The notes under the pieces are model-generated. The model searched no databases and was not told the origin of the DNA. It was given only the letters and a program-made list of their open reading frames with translations. This document shows, one piece after another, positions 8,014-16,337 of a stretch of 36,985 nt of DNA; the stretch's first letter is position 1; every line of letters begins with the position of its first letter. The stretch lies in the NCBI GenBank assembly GCA_035527715.1, contig DATKZY010000178.1, positions 1 to 36,985 on the forward strand, in the 5' to 3' direction. This stretch comes from DSUN01 sp035527715. Its GTDB lineage: Bacteria > Planctomycetota > PUPC01 > DSUN01. The position numbers and the translations under genes were made by a program.

Positions 8014-9618
8014 TCAGCGGCCCGCCCCGTAGCTGGGATCAGGCGCGTAGCGGACGCCCGACGCGGGATCGGTCCACACGGCGGCCCAGTAGCCGCTCGG
8101 GGACTCGACGACGCGCAGGCCCTGGCAGGCCCGCAGCCCCTGGGCCAAACCCTCCCAGCCGCCGTCGCCACCTGCCCACGTGCGCACGATGCCGTCCGCC
8201 AGGTTCGCGAGGACGAGCAGGCGGCCGTCGGCCTCCAGGCCGGACACGGCCCAGCCCCTCACGGGCGCCTGCGGCGCGACGACGACGTGCTGCTTCGTGT
8301 CGTCCAGAGGCCCGTCGAGGGGGATGCGCGCGAGGGTGTAGAGGTGCTGCGGCTTGCCCTGGGCATCCGCCCGCTTCTGGGGGCCGGAGAAGGCGTGGAC
8401 ACAGGCCTCCCCGCCGCCGGGGATGGGCATGGGCCATAGCTCCAGGGCCTGGAGCGCCGCATCGCTGGTGTAGAGCCGCCGGGCCACGAGGGGCAGCGGC
8501 GCCCCGCTCGCTCCGTACTCGCGGGCGTAGAGATGCGTGGCATCCCCTGCCTTCTCTGCCCAGACGAGGCGAATCCTATCGCCATCGTCACCCTCGATGC
8601 GATTGGCGAGGATGCGGGCCGGCAGTTCCCTGGCCAGCGGGGCCGCCTGCCCCTTCGCCACGCCCTTCGCGGAGACGATGCAGGGCTGGACGAAGGCGGC
8701 CCCGCCCTTGAGGCCGGCGACGAGGAACAGGGCCGAGCCGTCGTCCGCCTGGAAGCCGGGCTCGACCAGGCGCGGCTGCGCCAGGTCCACGGCCACGGGC
8801 GCGGCCTTGCCGATGACCGCGTTGCTCTCGCCCAGCACGCCGCCGAGCGAGCCCCCGCGCAGCCAGGCGACCCAGCGGCCGTCGCTCTCGGAGCCTGTCT
8901 TGACGGCCAGGGCCAGGCCATCGAGCGGGCCTTGCCCGTCGAGCTTGCCGCGGCAGTGGAACACCCCCGCGTCCACCTGCTCGCTCTCGGTCTCGTTCTG
9001 GAAGAGCCACACGGCGCCCTCGGCATCCGTGTGGTCGAAGGCCATCGCGGCCGAGCTGGCGAAGCCGCAGTAGAGGCTGGCCAGGTGCCGGATGTGCGCG
9101 GGGCGGACCGTGATCTCGACGGGGGCGGAGGCCACCTCGCCCTTGTCGGTGGCGGCCCTGCACACGAGGTGGTACCGCCCCGGCGGCAGGCCGGCCGTGG
9201 CGTAGAGCGCGGGGTCCTCGCGCAATTCGTGGGACTCGCCTGGCTGGACCTCCGCCGTCACGCCGGGGAGAGGCGGCGCCTGGCGGCCCGCGCCCATGAT
9301 CTTGATGTAGCTCTCTTGCGAGAACACGCCCAGGACCTGGCCATCGGCGGCGGACCGCAACTCGAACTCCGGCGCAGAGGCTGGGCCGGCGTGCAGCACG
9401 AATGGCGCGTTCCCCGTGTTCCTGACCGTGGCCTTCAGTGCCAGGCTTTCCCCTGTGATCACGTCGCGCTTGGGCACATCGAGTGTCATCTCGGCGTCAG
9501 CCATCGGCTTTCGTCCTTTGTCCTTCGCAGGGGCGTGCTCGGCGCACGCGGGGCCCCAGAGGCAGGCGCAGGCGACCAGGGCAGCGAGCGGCAAGCGCAG
9601 CGGTCCGGCTCGAGCCAT
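8014..9618 (-). CDS. Exported protein with an Ig-like N-terminal domain and repetitive beta C-terminal part
   Basis: A 534-aa protein that I cannot assign to a named family. Residues 1-26 form a signal peptide (Arg-containing N-region, Leu/Ala core, ending ACA-EH). Residues of about 40-160 look like a beta-sandwich of the kind that describes relative deficits (SLALKATVRNTGNAPFVL, later GRYHLVCRAATDKG). The remaining 350 residues consist of repeated short strands with W/D/G turns, compatible with a beta-propeller. The ATG lies 11 nt after the upstream gene's stop codon with AGGA/GGAG in the gap, so it is the last gene of the 14960-to-8014 operon. A surface or periplasmic binding role is an inference. 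Confidence 0.7.
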   Translation of the reverse strand: MARAGPLRLPLAALVACACLWGPACAEHAPAKDKGRKPMADAEMTLDVPKRDVITGESLALKATVRNTGNAPFVLHAGPASAPEFELRSAADGQVLGVFSQESYIKIMGAGRQAPPLPGVTAEVQPGESHELREDPALYATAGLPPGRYHLVCRAATDKGEVASAPVEITVRPAHIRHLASLYCGFASSAAMAFDHTDAEGAVWLFQNETESEQVDAGVFHCRGKLDGQGPLDGLALAVKTGSESDGRWVAWLRGGSLGGVLGESNAVIGKAAPVAVDLAQPRLVEPGFQADDGSALFLVAGLKGGAAFVQPCIVSAKGVAKGQAAPLARELPARILANRIEGDDGDRIRLVWAEKAGDATHLYAREYGASGAPLPLVARRLYTSDAALQALELWPMPIPGGGEACVHAFSGPQKRADAQGKPQHLYTLARIPLDGPLDDTKQHVVVAPQAPVRGWAVSGLEADGRLLVLANLADGIVRTWAGGDGGWEGLAQGLRACQGLRVVESPSGYWAAVWTDPASGVRYAPDPSYGAGR

Positions 9619-9629
9619 GCTCCGGGGTC

Positions 9630-12600
9630 CTAGTCGTGCAGGTTGCTCGCGGGATTCGTGATGCCCTCGACGGCCCAGCCGCGGTTGCGCAGGAGGCATT
9701 TCCCGCAGAACTGCTGCGCCGCGGCACTGTCGTAGCTCATGATGCAGAAGCGGTCCCAGGCCTTCTGCCAGGCGCTCAGGCAGGCCGCGATCATGTCGGG
9801 GTGAGCCGCCGAGTCGTGCTGCTTCACCTTGCCTCCCGGCGCGATCTTGTTCTGCCCGGCCCAGGCCTGAGCGTGCTCCAGGTGCCTGTGATGGCCCAGC
9901 TCGTGGGTCCACACCGCGGCGCCGCGAGGCAGGAAGACCCAACTGCCTCCAATGGTATACCCGAGCGCTGACATCGGCAAGCCATCAATGTCCTTCGTGG
10001 CGCTGACCACGTACTTGCCCGAGGCGTGGCAGGCGAGGCGGCAGTTGGCGTTCTTGAACCTCTCCGTGTACTTCGTGTTGACGCCGCCAATCACTGCGTT
10101 GAGGGCCCCCGCGGGGTCGTTGGCCACGTCGCAGATCTTGTCGTGGCAGCGGCTGCACTTGTACTCGATGAGGCGCACCGGGGGCGAGCTGGCGAACTCG
10201 GCGATCACGTGGCCCCGCATCCGCCCGTGCTGCGACTCGATCTTGGCAATGATCAGGTGGATCAACTCCATGGAGTAGCGGTACCACGCACGCGCGTCGT
10301 TCTTGAGACACAGCCAGGTCAGGAAGCTGCTGAGGTCCCCGGTGTGCCTCTTCATGCCATAGTGCGCTTTGTGAACGAAGGGCCAGACGTACCCTTCGGT
10401 GAGCCGCGCATCGCCCTTGATCGCGTTGAATGGGCTCCCTGTGAGTTGCTTCGCGACCAAATACTTGAACTCGTCGGCGCTGACGAGCTTGTTCGCCCCC
10501 GTGGCGGGGAAGGACTGGGCGGTCGTGGGATTGGGGCCTTCGTGCACGAAGTGGACGTGCGCGTTGCGGTAGTACTTATCCACGGCGTCCATCGTGGCGG
10601 TCCAGCCGGCCGCCACGGTCTTCACCCAGCCGACGTAGCCGCGGAACGAGGTCTTGCGCCAGATGCGCATCTTGGCCGTGTGGGCCTGGGGGAGCTTCTC
10701 GTAGCGCTTCTCGAGCACCTCGCGGTTCGGGTGGCTGGCCGTGGTGCCAGGCAGCTTCTTGAAGCTCACCTGGGCTCGGAACTGGTAGCCGTCGCCCGCG
10801 ATGCGCGATGGATTGAGGTAGACGCCGGCCTTGCCCATCCAGTCGGGGTAGACCTTCTTCACGGCCTGGCCCAGGTCGTCGTGGATGACGGAGCAGGCGA
10901 CCTTCTCGGCGGTGTCGTCGTAGGCGAGCCAGGGCTCGAGGCTCTTCGCCTTGTCGAGGCCGAAGGGGGCCTTGTAGTAGTTGGCGAGGTTGTCGGGCCG
11001 GATGCCGCCGCAGTCCGTCGCGCCGATCTTTTCGGGGCAGTTGGTGTAGAGCTTCGTGCCGGCCTTCTTGGCCAGGCCGGGAGCCGTGTCCTTCGCAACG
11101 ATCTCCTGCATGAACTTGCGGGCGCGGCTCACCTTCTGCTTCAAGGCCGTGACAGTCATGGTGCCGGTGCTGCCGGTCAGGCCCGAGCCGTCGCCCACGA
11201 TGGCCGCGGCTGGGTCGCCCATGTAGCCCATGCCAAGGGTTACGGTCCACGGCCCGCCGGCGGCGCCCGCCACGGCGACATGGGACGCGCCGAAATATCG
11301 ACCGCGGCTCGCGGCGAGGCGCGCGACGAGGCCCTCGAGGGCCGTCTGGATGTCGCCCGCGGTCGCGTTGCGATTGAGGGCAGCGCTGATGCCTCCGTTG
11401 TGCTTGAGCTTGAAGGTGCCGCCAGTGCTGCTCGCGTCGATGGTGATGGTCGCCCTGTTGATGGCGCGAGGGATCGGTTGGGAAGCGACGACGACGGTGC
11501 CCCCCGCGAGCGCGGAGGCGTCGGCCGTGATGCGGGCAGGCGGGGGGCCGAACGCGTAGTCCCAGGCGATCTCCCAGGGGCCGCCAGCCGGGCCGCTGAC
11601 GGCAAGCCTGTTCTTCCATTTCGCGGAGGGGAAACAGGCGAGACCCTGGAGGGCAGTGAGCACCTGGGCCGCCGTGGCGTTGCGCGCGATGGCCGCGGTG
11701 GTGTGGCCGAAGTAGGTGAGCTTGAAGGTGCCGGCGGTGCTCGGGGAGGTGACCTCGAGCTTCGCCGCGTCGCGCTCGGTGCCGAGGGGGATGTGGTTGG
11801 TCTGGGGGGGCAGTTCCTCAAAGGTCCAGTTCATCCGCAGCGGGCCGACGGCCTTGCGCATGTTGTCGGTCACTGCGGGCATGGCCGTCTTCGGCTCCAT
11901 CAAGGCCTGGTTCTTCGAGAGGAGGGCCACCTTGACTTCGAGGGGAATCCAGGGCCGGGCGGTCGAGGCGGCGTCCTTCGCGACGCGGCCGTCCCCGATG
12001 TTGAAATCCCCGCGGTAGTCGCCCATGTCGTAGTGCTTGAAGATGTCCTTCAGGGTGGCCGGGAGCTTGCCGACGCCGAAGTCGCCCGGGTCGGGCTTCC
12101 ACGCGCCGTCGGTGTAGTAGTGGCGATCGTCCACCCACACGAACAGGACTCTGCTCTTCTTGTTGAGCTGGTCCGGGGCGTCCAATACTCCCCAGTCCTC
12201 GAAGTCGTCGGGGTCGCCGAACATGGGGCGGGCGTCCCACTCCAGGGCCTTCACCGCGGCCTTCGTGTCGTCGTTCTTCGAGCCGTCGGCCTTCAGCCGC
12301 TTGAACGGGGCCACGTTCCCCTTCGGGACCGAGCGCTGGAGTTCCTTGAGCGCCAGGGTGAACTCGGTGCCGCTGGCGTCCTTGCCCACGGGGCCGGGGT
12401 GGTAGCCGGCCTCGGCCAGGTTGAGTTTGTACCACTCGCTGGTGCCCTCGGCGGGCCGGTCCGTGGTCTCGTTGCGGTAGGGGAGGAACGGGGCGAGGGC
12501 GAACTCGAGGCACTGCGGGTCGTCGGTGGGCTTCGCGGGGTCCTTCCCCACGTCGCCGTGGACGAAGAGGCGCACCTCGGTGTGCATCGCCGCCAGGGCC

Positions 12601-13634
12601 AGGCCGTCGTCCACGTCCATATCGGTGTGGACCTGGATCTCGGCGCGGTAGGGCATCTTGTCCTTCTTGGCCTCGGTCTTGCCGCCCTTGGTGCCCCAGT
12701 CGAACTCGTGGGGGCCGTTGCCCACGTCGCCGGAGCCGAGAGGGTGGCGCAGCACGCGGTTGCCGTCCTTGTCCCAGATGAGGAGGATGCCGAGCTTGAG
12801 GGTCCCGGCCCCCTCGATGCGCCACTTGACCTTCAGCGTGTCGTCCTTGGGCTTGCCGGTGTTGTCGAACTGGACCCAGAAAGGGTCGAGGGAGAGCTTG
12901 GCCTTCTTGTCGGCGTCCTTTTTGTAGTAGCGCAGGAGGACGGTGTAGGGGGAGTGGGCGACGTTGATGTAGCGGGCGTCGCCGCCGCGGGGCTTGAGCA
13001 CGCCCGTCTTCGCCTCGCTCTTGCCGTCCCAGTCCTTGGCGTACGAGGCCCGGGCCGCGCAGTCGGGCTGGAGGGCCGTCTGGACGATTGGGTCCGCGCA
13101 AGCGGCGTAGGTGAATTCGAGGAATTCGCCCTTGAGGACCGGGGTCGCCGTGCAGTAGTTGCTGGCGTAGACCTCGAGGTCCACCTTCGCGGCGCACTCC
13201 TTGAGGCCCTCGACGGTGTAGCCGATGGAGCAGGTTTCGTCGCCGGGGATGAACCACTTGTCGAGCCCCGTGAAGCCGATGGCGGTGGGGGGGCGGGGCA
13301 GCCGCTTGACCTTGATGGGATGCCGCTGCTTCTGGGCGTAGCCGGCCTTCTTCCACACCTTGGGGATGAGGACCTGCGGGCTCGGGGTTGCGGTGGGCTC
13401 GAGAACCGACTTGCCGGGGTCAGTGGGGTCCACCGTCTTGCAGCCGATGCGCTCGATGAGGGCCCGGTTCGCCTCGGCCGGGATATCGGTGCCCCAGTTG
13501 TAGAGCGCGACCTCCTTCCAGTCGGCCACCTGTGTTGGGTACTTGGCGGCGATCTTGTCGAGCGTCTCGCCCTTGGCCACCGTGTGCCGGGTCGCGGCGG
13601 AGCGCTTGTCGTAGACCTTGTATTCCTTGCCCAC
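9630..13634 (-). CDS. Large LysM protein with C-terminal metzincin-like metalloprotease domain (putative secreted effector)
   Basis: A 1334-aa protein without a signal peptide. A LysM domain occupies residues of about 16-64 (HTVAKGETLDKIAAKYP). A long beta-rich region follows. Residues of about 622-835 hold two copies of a repeat (GTFKLTYFGHTTAAI.. and GTFKLKHNGGISAAL.., each followed by a G-GGPW block). The C-terminus has HELGHHRHLEH at 1244-1254, the HExxHxxxxxH zinc site of metzincins, then IMSY with Met1299 as a likely Met-turn. Cys-rich pieces (CSRCH, CRLACH, CGKC) flank it. The GTG start has AGGAG at 7 nt. The two genes upstream match injection-system accessory types, so a peptidoglycan-docking or spike-delivered protease toxin is my inference. 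A cell-surface protease is the alternative. Confidence 0.75.
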   Translation of the reverse strand: MGKEYKVYDKRSAATRHTVAKGETLDKIAAKYPTQVADWKEVALYNWGTDIPAEANRALIERIGCKTVDPTDPGKSVLEPTATPSPQVLIPKVWKKAGYAQKQRHPIKVKRLPRPPTAIGFTGLDKWFIPGDETCSIGYTVEGLKECAAKVDLEVYASNYCTATPVLKGEFLEFTYAACADPIVQTALQPDCAARASYAKDWDGKSEAKTGVLKPRGGDARYINVAHSPYTVLLRYYKKDADKKAKLSLDPFWVQFDNTGKPKDDTLKVKWRIEGAGTLKLGILLIWDKDGNRVLRHPLGSGDVGNGPHEFDWGTKGGKTEAKKDKMPYRAEIQVHTDMDVDDGLALAAMHTEVRLFVHGDVGKDPAKPTDDPQCLEFALAPFLPYRNETTDRPAEGTSEWYKLNLAEAGYHPGPVGKDASGTEFTLALKELQRSVPKGNVAPFKRLKADGSKNDDTKAAVKALEWDARPMFGDPDDFEDWGVLDAPDQLNKKSRVLFVWVDDRHYYTDGAWKPDPGDFGVGKLPATLKDIFKHYDMGDYRGDFNIGDGRVAKDAASTARPWIPLEVKVALLSKNQALMEPKTAMPAVTDNMRKAVGPLRMNWTFEELPPQTNHIPLGTERDAAKLEVTSPSTAGTFKLTYFGHTTAAIARNATAAQVLTALQGLACFPSAKWKNRLAVSGPAGGPWEIAWDYAFGPPPARITADASALAGGTVVVASQPIPRAINRATITIDASSTGGTFKLKHNGGISAALNRNATAGDIQTALEGLVARLAASRGRYFGASHVAVAGAAGGPWTVTLGMGYMGDPAAAIVGDGSGLTGSTGTMTVTALKQKVSRARKFMQEIVAKDTAPGLAKKAGTKLYTNCPEKIGATDCGGIRPDNLANYYKAPFGLDKAKSLEPWLAYDDTAEKVACSVIHDDLGQAVKKVYPDWMGKAGVYLNPSRIAGDGYQFRAQVSFKKLPGTTASHPNREVLEKRYEKLPQAHTAKMRIWRKTSFRGYVGWVKTVAAGWTATMDAVDKYYRNAHVHFVHEGPNPTTAQSFPATGANKLVSADEFKYLVAKQLTGSPFNAIKGDARLTEGYVWPFVHKAHYGMKRHTGDLSSFLTWLCLKNDARAWYRYSMELIHLIIAKIESQHGRMRGHVIAEFASSPPVRLIEYKCSRCHDKICDVANDPAGALNAVIGGVNTKYTERFKNANCRLACHASGKYVVSATKDIDGLPMSALGYTIGGSWVFLPRGAAVWTHELGHHRHLEHAQAWAGQNKIAPGGKVKQHDSAAHPDMIAACLSAWQKAWDRFCIMSYDSAAAQQFCGKCLLRNRGWAVEGITNPASNLHD

Positions 13635-13668
13635 GGCGTGTCTCCTGGCGGCCCGGCGTGGGTCGGCC

Positions 13669-14562
13669 TCAGCCGCTCACGTACTCCAGGGGCTCCTGCT
13701 CGTACGACAGCCCCTCGATGTCGCAGTTCCCGGGATCCAGCTCCTCGATGCGCGCGACGCCGTGGATGGTGGTGAACGGGCCCTCGCGCACGTTGGTCGG
13801 CACCTTGGTGGTGACGCGGACGCTTTGGAGCTCGGCCCTCTCGCCGGTCTTCGGCTTGTCGAGCTTCACCTCGAACTCGATCCAGCCGGTCCGCGCGGCG
13901 TGGAGCGTCACCTCCACGACCTCATCCGGGGCCACGTTCGCCTCCACTGCCCGGTCGGCCTGGATCAGCTCGTACTTCGTTCCGTGCTTCCCCCAGTTCG
14001 GCACCGTGGGGTGGTACTTGCCGGGCTTGACGACCCCGAAGTCCGCCCATCCGGGGGCGCCTGGCGTGACCCGCCCGGCGAGTTCCAGGGGCAGGACCGT
14101 GACCCCATCGAGCACCTCCCACTCGGCAGGGTTCTGCTGGGTGCGCAGGCGCTGGGGCCGACGCCCGAGCACCCGCACCTTGAGGCGCGGCTTCCTCACG
14201 ATGTAGAAGGTATGCGAGTACTTGGAGTTGGCGGGCACCTCCGCCGTGTGCTCCGGCACCAGCTCGTAGTCGGTCAGGAGATTGGGGGGGAGCATGATGT
14301 TGATCTTGTAGGTGCCATCCTTGACCGGCCACTGGTGTGCCATGCCAAGCTTTGGGGTCGTCTGCTTCGTCCAGGGCGTCGGGCCGGTGACCTTCACGGT
14401 AATCCCCCCGACGGGTTGCCCATTCCTCTTGTACCTGACGTAGATGGTCATGGAGGCCGTGAGCTTGAGGGGGCAGTCTTGCTTGGCGCTGCCGACGATC
14501 CGGGGAGGGGTCTTCCCCTTCTTCTTGCGGTTCTGCCATTTCTTTTTGAACCAGTTCGTCAT
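13669..14562 (-). CDS. Beta-rich protein of the LysM-protease cassette
   Basis: A 297-aa protein with no signal peptide and a very basic start (KKKWQNRKKKGK). It then appears to hold two or three beta-sandwich units of the carboxypeptidase-regulatory type: a first from about 37-75 (IYVRYKRNGQPVGGITVKV), a middle one with KPRLKVRVLG, and a last with TGWIEFEVKLDKP. The ATG overlaps the stop codon of the small upstream gene (ATGA). The large LysM protein starts 34 nt beyond its own stop. The tight spacing suggests a structural partner, linker or loader of the LysM protein. The family is not recognised by name. Confidence 0.7.
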   Translation of the reverse strand: MTNWFKKKWQNRKKKGKTPPRIVGSAKQDCPLKLTASMTIYVRYKRNGQPVGGITVKVTGPTPWTKQTTPKLGMAHQWPVKDGTYKINIMLPPNLLTDYELVPEHTAEVPANSKYSHTFYIVRKPRLKVRVLGRRPQRLRTQQNPAEWEVLDGVTVLPLELAGRVTPGAPGWADFGVVKPGKYHPTVPNWGKHGTKYELIQADRAVEANVAPDEVVEVTLHAARTGWIEFEVKLDKPKTGERAELQSVRVTTKVPTNVREGPFTTIHGVARIEELDPGNCDIEGLSYEQEPLEYVSG

Positions 14563-14960
14563 CGCCTGTAGCCCCAGGCCGCAGCTCCGTCCTCCCCATA
14601 CCCGCGCCGGTCGAGTTCGCCGTAGATAGTGTCCATCTTCTCATCCTCGGGCAGGTCGGGAGCGTCGAGAACCTCGCGCGTCCAGTCCGTGTCCGCCCGG
14701 GTATCGAAGTCGGTCCCGAGGTCGAGCAGGAGGTCGAGGAAGAGCTCGACGTTGCTCTCGGAGGTGATGCCGTAGCCCTCAGCCCGCTTCACGCCGTCCC
14801 ACACGAACTGGCGGACCGGCGCGTCGCTGCCCTTGGCGTGCCGCATCTCCCGGTATTGTTCGGGGAAGTCCTTGGCGATGTGGGCGACCATGCGGTCCTC
14901 GAACCGCTGCCGCATCACCTTCTCGAAGGTCGCCATCTGCTCGGCACGAATCGTGAGCAC
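14559..14960 (-). CDS. Small adaptor-like protein of contractile-injection/T6SS effector loci
   Basis: A 133-aa, mostly helical acidic protein. Its pattern (LTIRAEQM, RFEDRMVAHIAKDFPE, V-AEGYGITSESNVELFLDL, LGTDFDT, then DLPEDEKMDTIY) is one I recognise from small proteins beside VgrG, PAAR or LysM genes in type VI and related contractile systems, where they are thought to help load cargo. The GTG start is chosen because GAGGGG lies 7 nt upstream; the longer open frame runs into low-complexity intergenic DNA. It is the first gene of the operon, and its stop overlaps the next start. No VgrG, Hcp or sheath gene is in the window. Family recognition is from memory, not from a search. Confidence 0.7.
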   Translation of the reverse strand: MLTIRAEQMATFEKVMRQRFEDRMVAHIAKDFPEQYREMRHAKGSDAPVRQFVWDGVKRAEGYGITSESNVELFLDLLLDLGTDFDTRADTDWTREVLDAPDLPEDEKMDTIYGELDRRGYGEDGAAAWGYRR

Positions 14961-15138
14961 TCGGTGTCCCCTCGCTGCCCTGCCCACTCCCCGACAGCGC
15001 CTCCTGCGCCACCCCACCCGCCGCCACGCAAGGGCCGCTCTCGCAACTCGGCGCTCCACAGTCATGCCACAGCCCTTCGCCGGTGTCAAACGGGAGATCG
15101 CGGCAAGGGAGAACCGCGTGCGTGCGGACTCGTCGGCC

Positions 15139-15168
15139 TTGACCATCCGGGGCGGGTTGCGCTATGCT
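15139..15168 (+). promoter_or_regulatory. Promoter of the polysaccharide operon
   Basis: TTGACC (15139-15144) and TATGCT (15163-15168) are separated by 18 bp. The predicted start near 15175 falls upstream of the TTG start at 15208 but downstream of all longer in-frame starts, which supports 15208 as the true start. Confidence 0.55.
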
Positions 15169-15207
15169 TGGCGGCGGCGGGGTCGAGGAGTTCGGAGGAC
15201 GAGTCGC

Positions 15208-16275
15208 TTGGCGAATCCCGTTCTTGTTGCGGGGCTGGCGTTCGCCGTGCCCTTTGTGCTGTCGGCGCTGCTCACGGCGCTCGCGATGCGGGTGAGTCCG
15301 CGCGTGGGGCTGGTGGACGCGCCGGGCGGGCGCAAGGCCCACGAGCGGCCGATGCCGCTGGGCGGCGGGGTGGCCATGTTCCTCGCCTGGGGCGTGCCGC
15401 TCGCCGCGGTGCTGGTGCTTGCGGGGGCCGGCGGCCCCTTTGGCGAGTTCGCCGCCCGCGCCAGGCCCCTCGGCCTGATCCTTGCCGGCGGCTTCGTCAT
15501 CATGCTCCTGGGGCTGCTGGACGACGCGTTCGACCTCTCGCCCGCGGTGCGGCTCGCCGTGCAGGTGGCGGTGGCGAGCGGCCTGTACCTGGCCTCGCAC
15601 GAGCTACGCGTGACGCTGTTCGCCGGCTGGTCGGTCTTCTCGTTCCTCTACACGGTGCTCTGGATCGTCGGCATCACCAATGCGTTCAACTTCCTGGACA
15701 ACACGGACGGGCTTTCCGCGGGCGTGGCGCTCGTGGCGTCGGTGGTGCTGGCCATCGTGGGGTTCCAGTCGCACCAGGAGCTGATGGCGTGGCTGGCGCT
15801 CGCGTTCGCGGGGGCGACGGGGGGGTTCCTGCTGTTCAACTTCCCGCCGGCCAGGATCTACATGGGCGACGCGGGCGGGCTGTTCCTGGGCTTCGTCCTG
15901 TCCGTGCTCACGATTCTGTTCACGTTCTACGAGTCGGGCGACGCGCCGTCCGGGCGGCTCTACAGCGTGCTGATGCCGCTGTTCATCCTGGCGCTGCCGG
16001 TGTTCGACACGCTCACGGTGGTCGCGATTCGCCTGCGCGAGGGGCGGCCGGTCTGGCGGGGCGACCGCAGCCATTTCTCGCACCGCCTGCTCGCCATCGG
16101 CATGAGCAAGCGGGAGACGGTGGTGTTCATCTACCTGGTGACCTTCTGCCTCGGCCTGGCCTCCACGCTGCTCGGCTCGCTGGACGAGGCGGGGGCGGTC
16201 GTCATCCTCCTCGTCGGCGTGATCATCTTCGTCCTCATCGCGCTCCTGGAACGCGCGGGACGCAGGCGGAACTGA
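15208..16275 (+). CDS. Glycosyltransferase family 4, WecA/MraY-type polyprenyl-phosphate sugar-1-phosphate transferase
   Basis: A 355-aa integral membrane protein of the PNPT family, which moves a sugar-1-phosphate from a UDP-sugar to undecaprenyl phosphate as the first step of polysaccharide synthesis. The conserved cytoplasmic loops are present: RKAHERPMPLGG, the metal-binding DD at 105-106 in LLDDAFDLSP, NFLDNTDGLSAG, YMGDAGGLFLG and SHFSHRLL. About ten hydrophobic helices alternate with these. The cell-wall type C-terminal loop favours WecA/TagO over MraY. The TTG start is chosen for GGAGG about 8 nt upstream, for the promoter at 15139-15168, and because the first helix begins directly after it. 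It is the first gene of an operon with the polymerase-like gene. Confidence 0.9.
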   Translation: MANPVLVAGLAFAVPFVLSALLTALAMRVSPRVGLVDAPGGRKAHERPMPLGGGVAMFLAWGVPLAAVLVLAGAGGPFGEFAARARPLGLILAGGFVIMLLGLLDDAFDLSPAVRLAVQVAVASGLYLASHELRVTLFAGWSVFSFLYTVLWIVGITNAFNFLDNTDGLSAGVALVASVVLAIVGFQSHQELMAWLALAFAGATGGFLLFNFPPARIYMGDAGGLFLGFVLSVLTILFTFYESGDAPSGRLYSVLMPLFILALPVFDTLTVVAIRLREGRPVWRGDRSHFSHRLLAIGMSKRETVVFIYLVTFCLGLASTLLGSLDEAGAVVILLVGVIIFVLIALLERAGRRRN

Positions 16276-16337
16276 GGCGACAACCGGTGACCAAGTCCCC
16301 CAGTGCCCAATCCGCAATCCGAGATCCAAAATCCGAA

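Noticed and set aside
10141..10160. CSRCH in the LysM-protease as a haem c site
   Set aside because: A single CXXCH in a protein without a signal peptide and next to other Cys pairs is more likely to bind zinc or form disulfides.
10026..13775. 1249-codon open frame opposite the LysM-protease gene
   Set aside because: A composition-driven antisense shadow: no motifs, no ribosome-binding site, and the minus-strand gene has LysM and protease signatures.
15084..15112. Minus-strand promoter for the 14960 operon
   Set aside because: A TTGACA is present at plus 15084-15089, but no acceptable -10 element lies at 16-18 bp, so it is not called.
14833..15207. Longer N-terminus for the sugar-phosphate transferase
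   Set aside because: The added residues are antisense to the 133-aa gene or low complexity, and a promoter plus Shine-Dalgarno point to the TTG at 15208.
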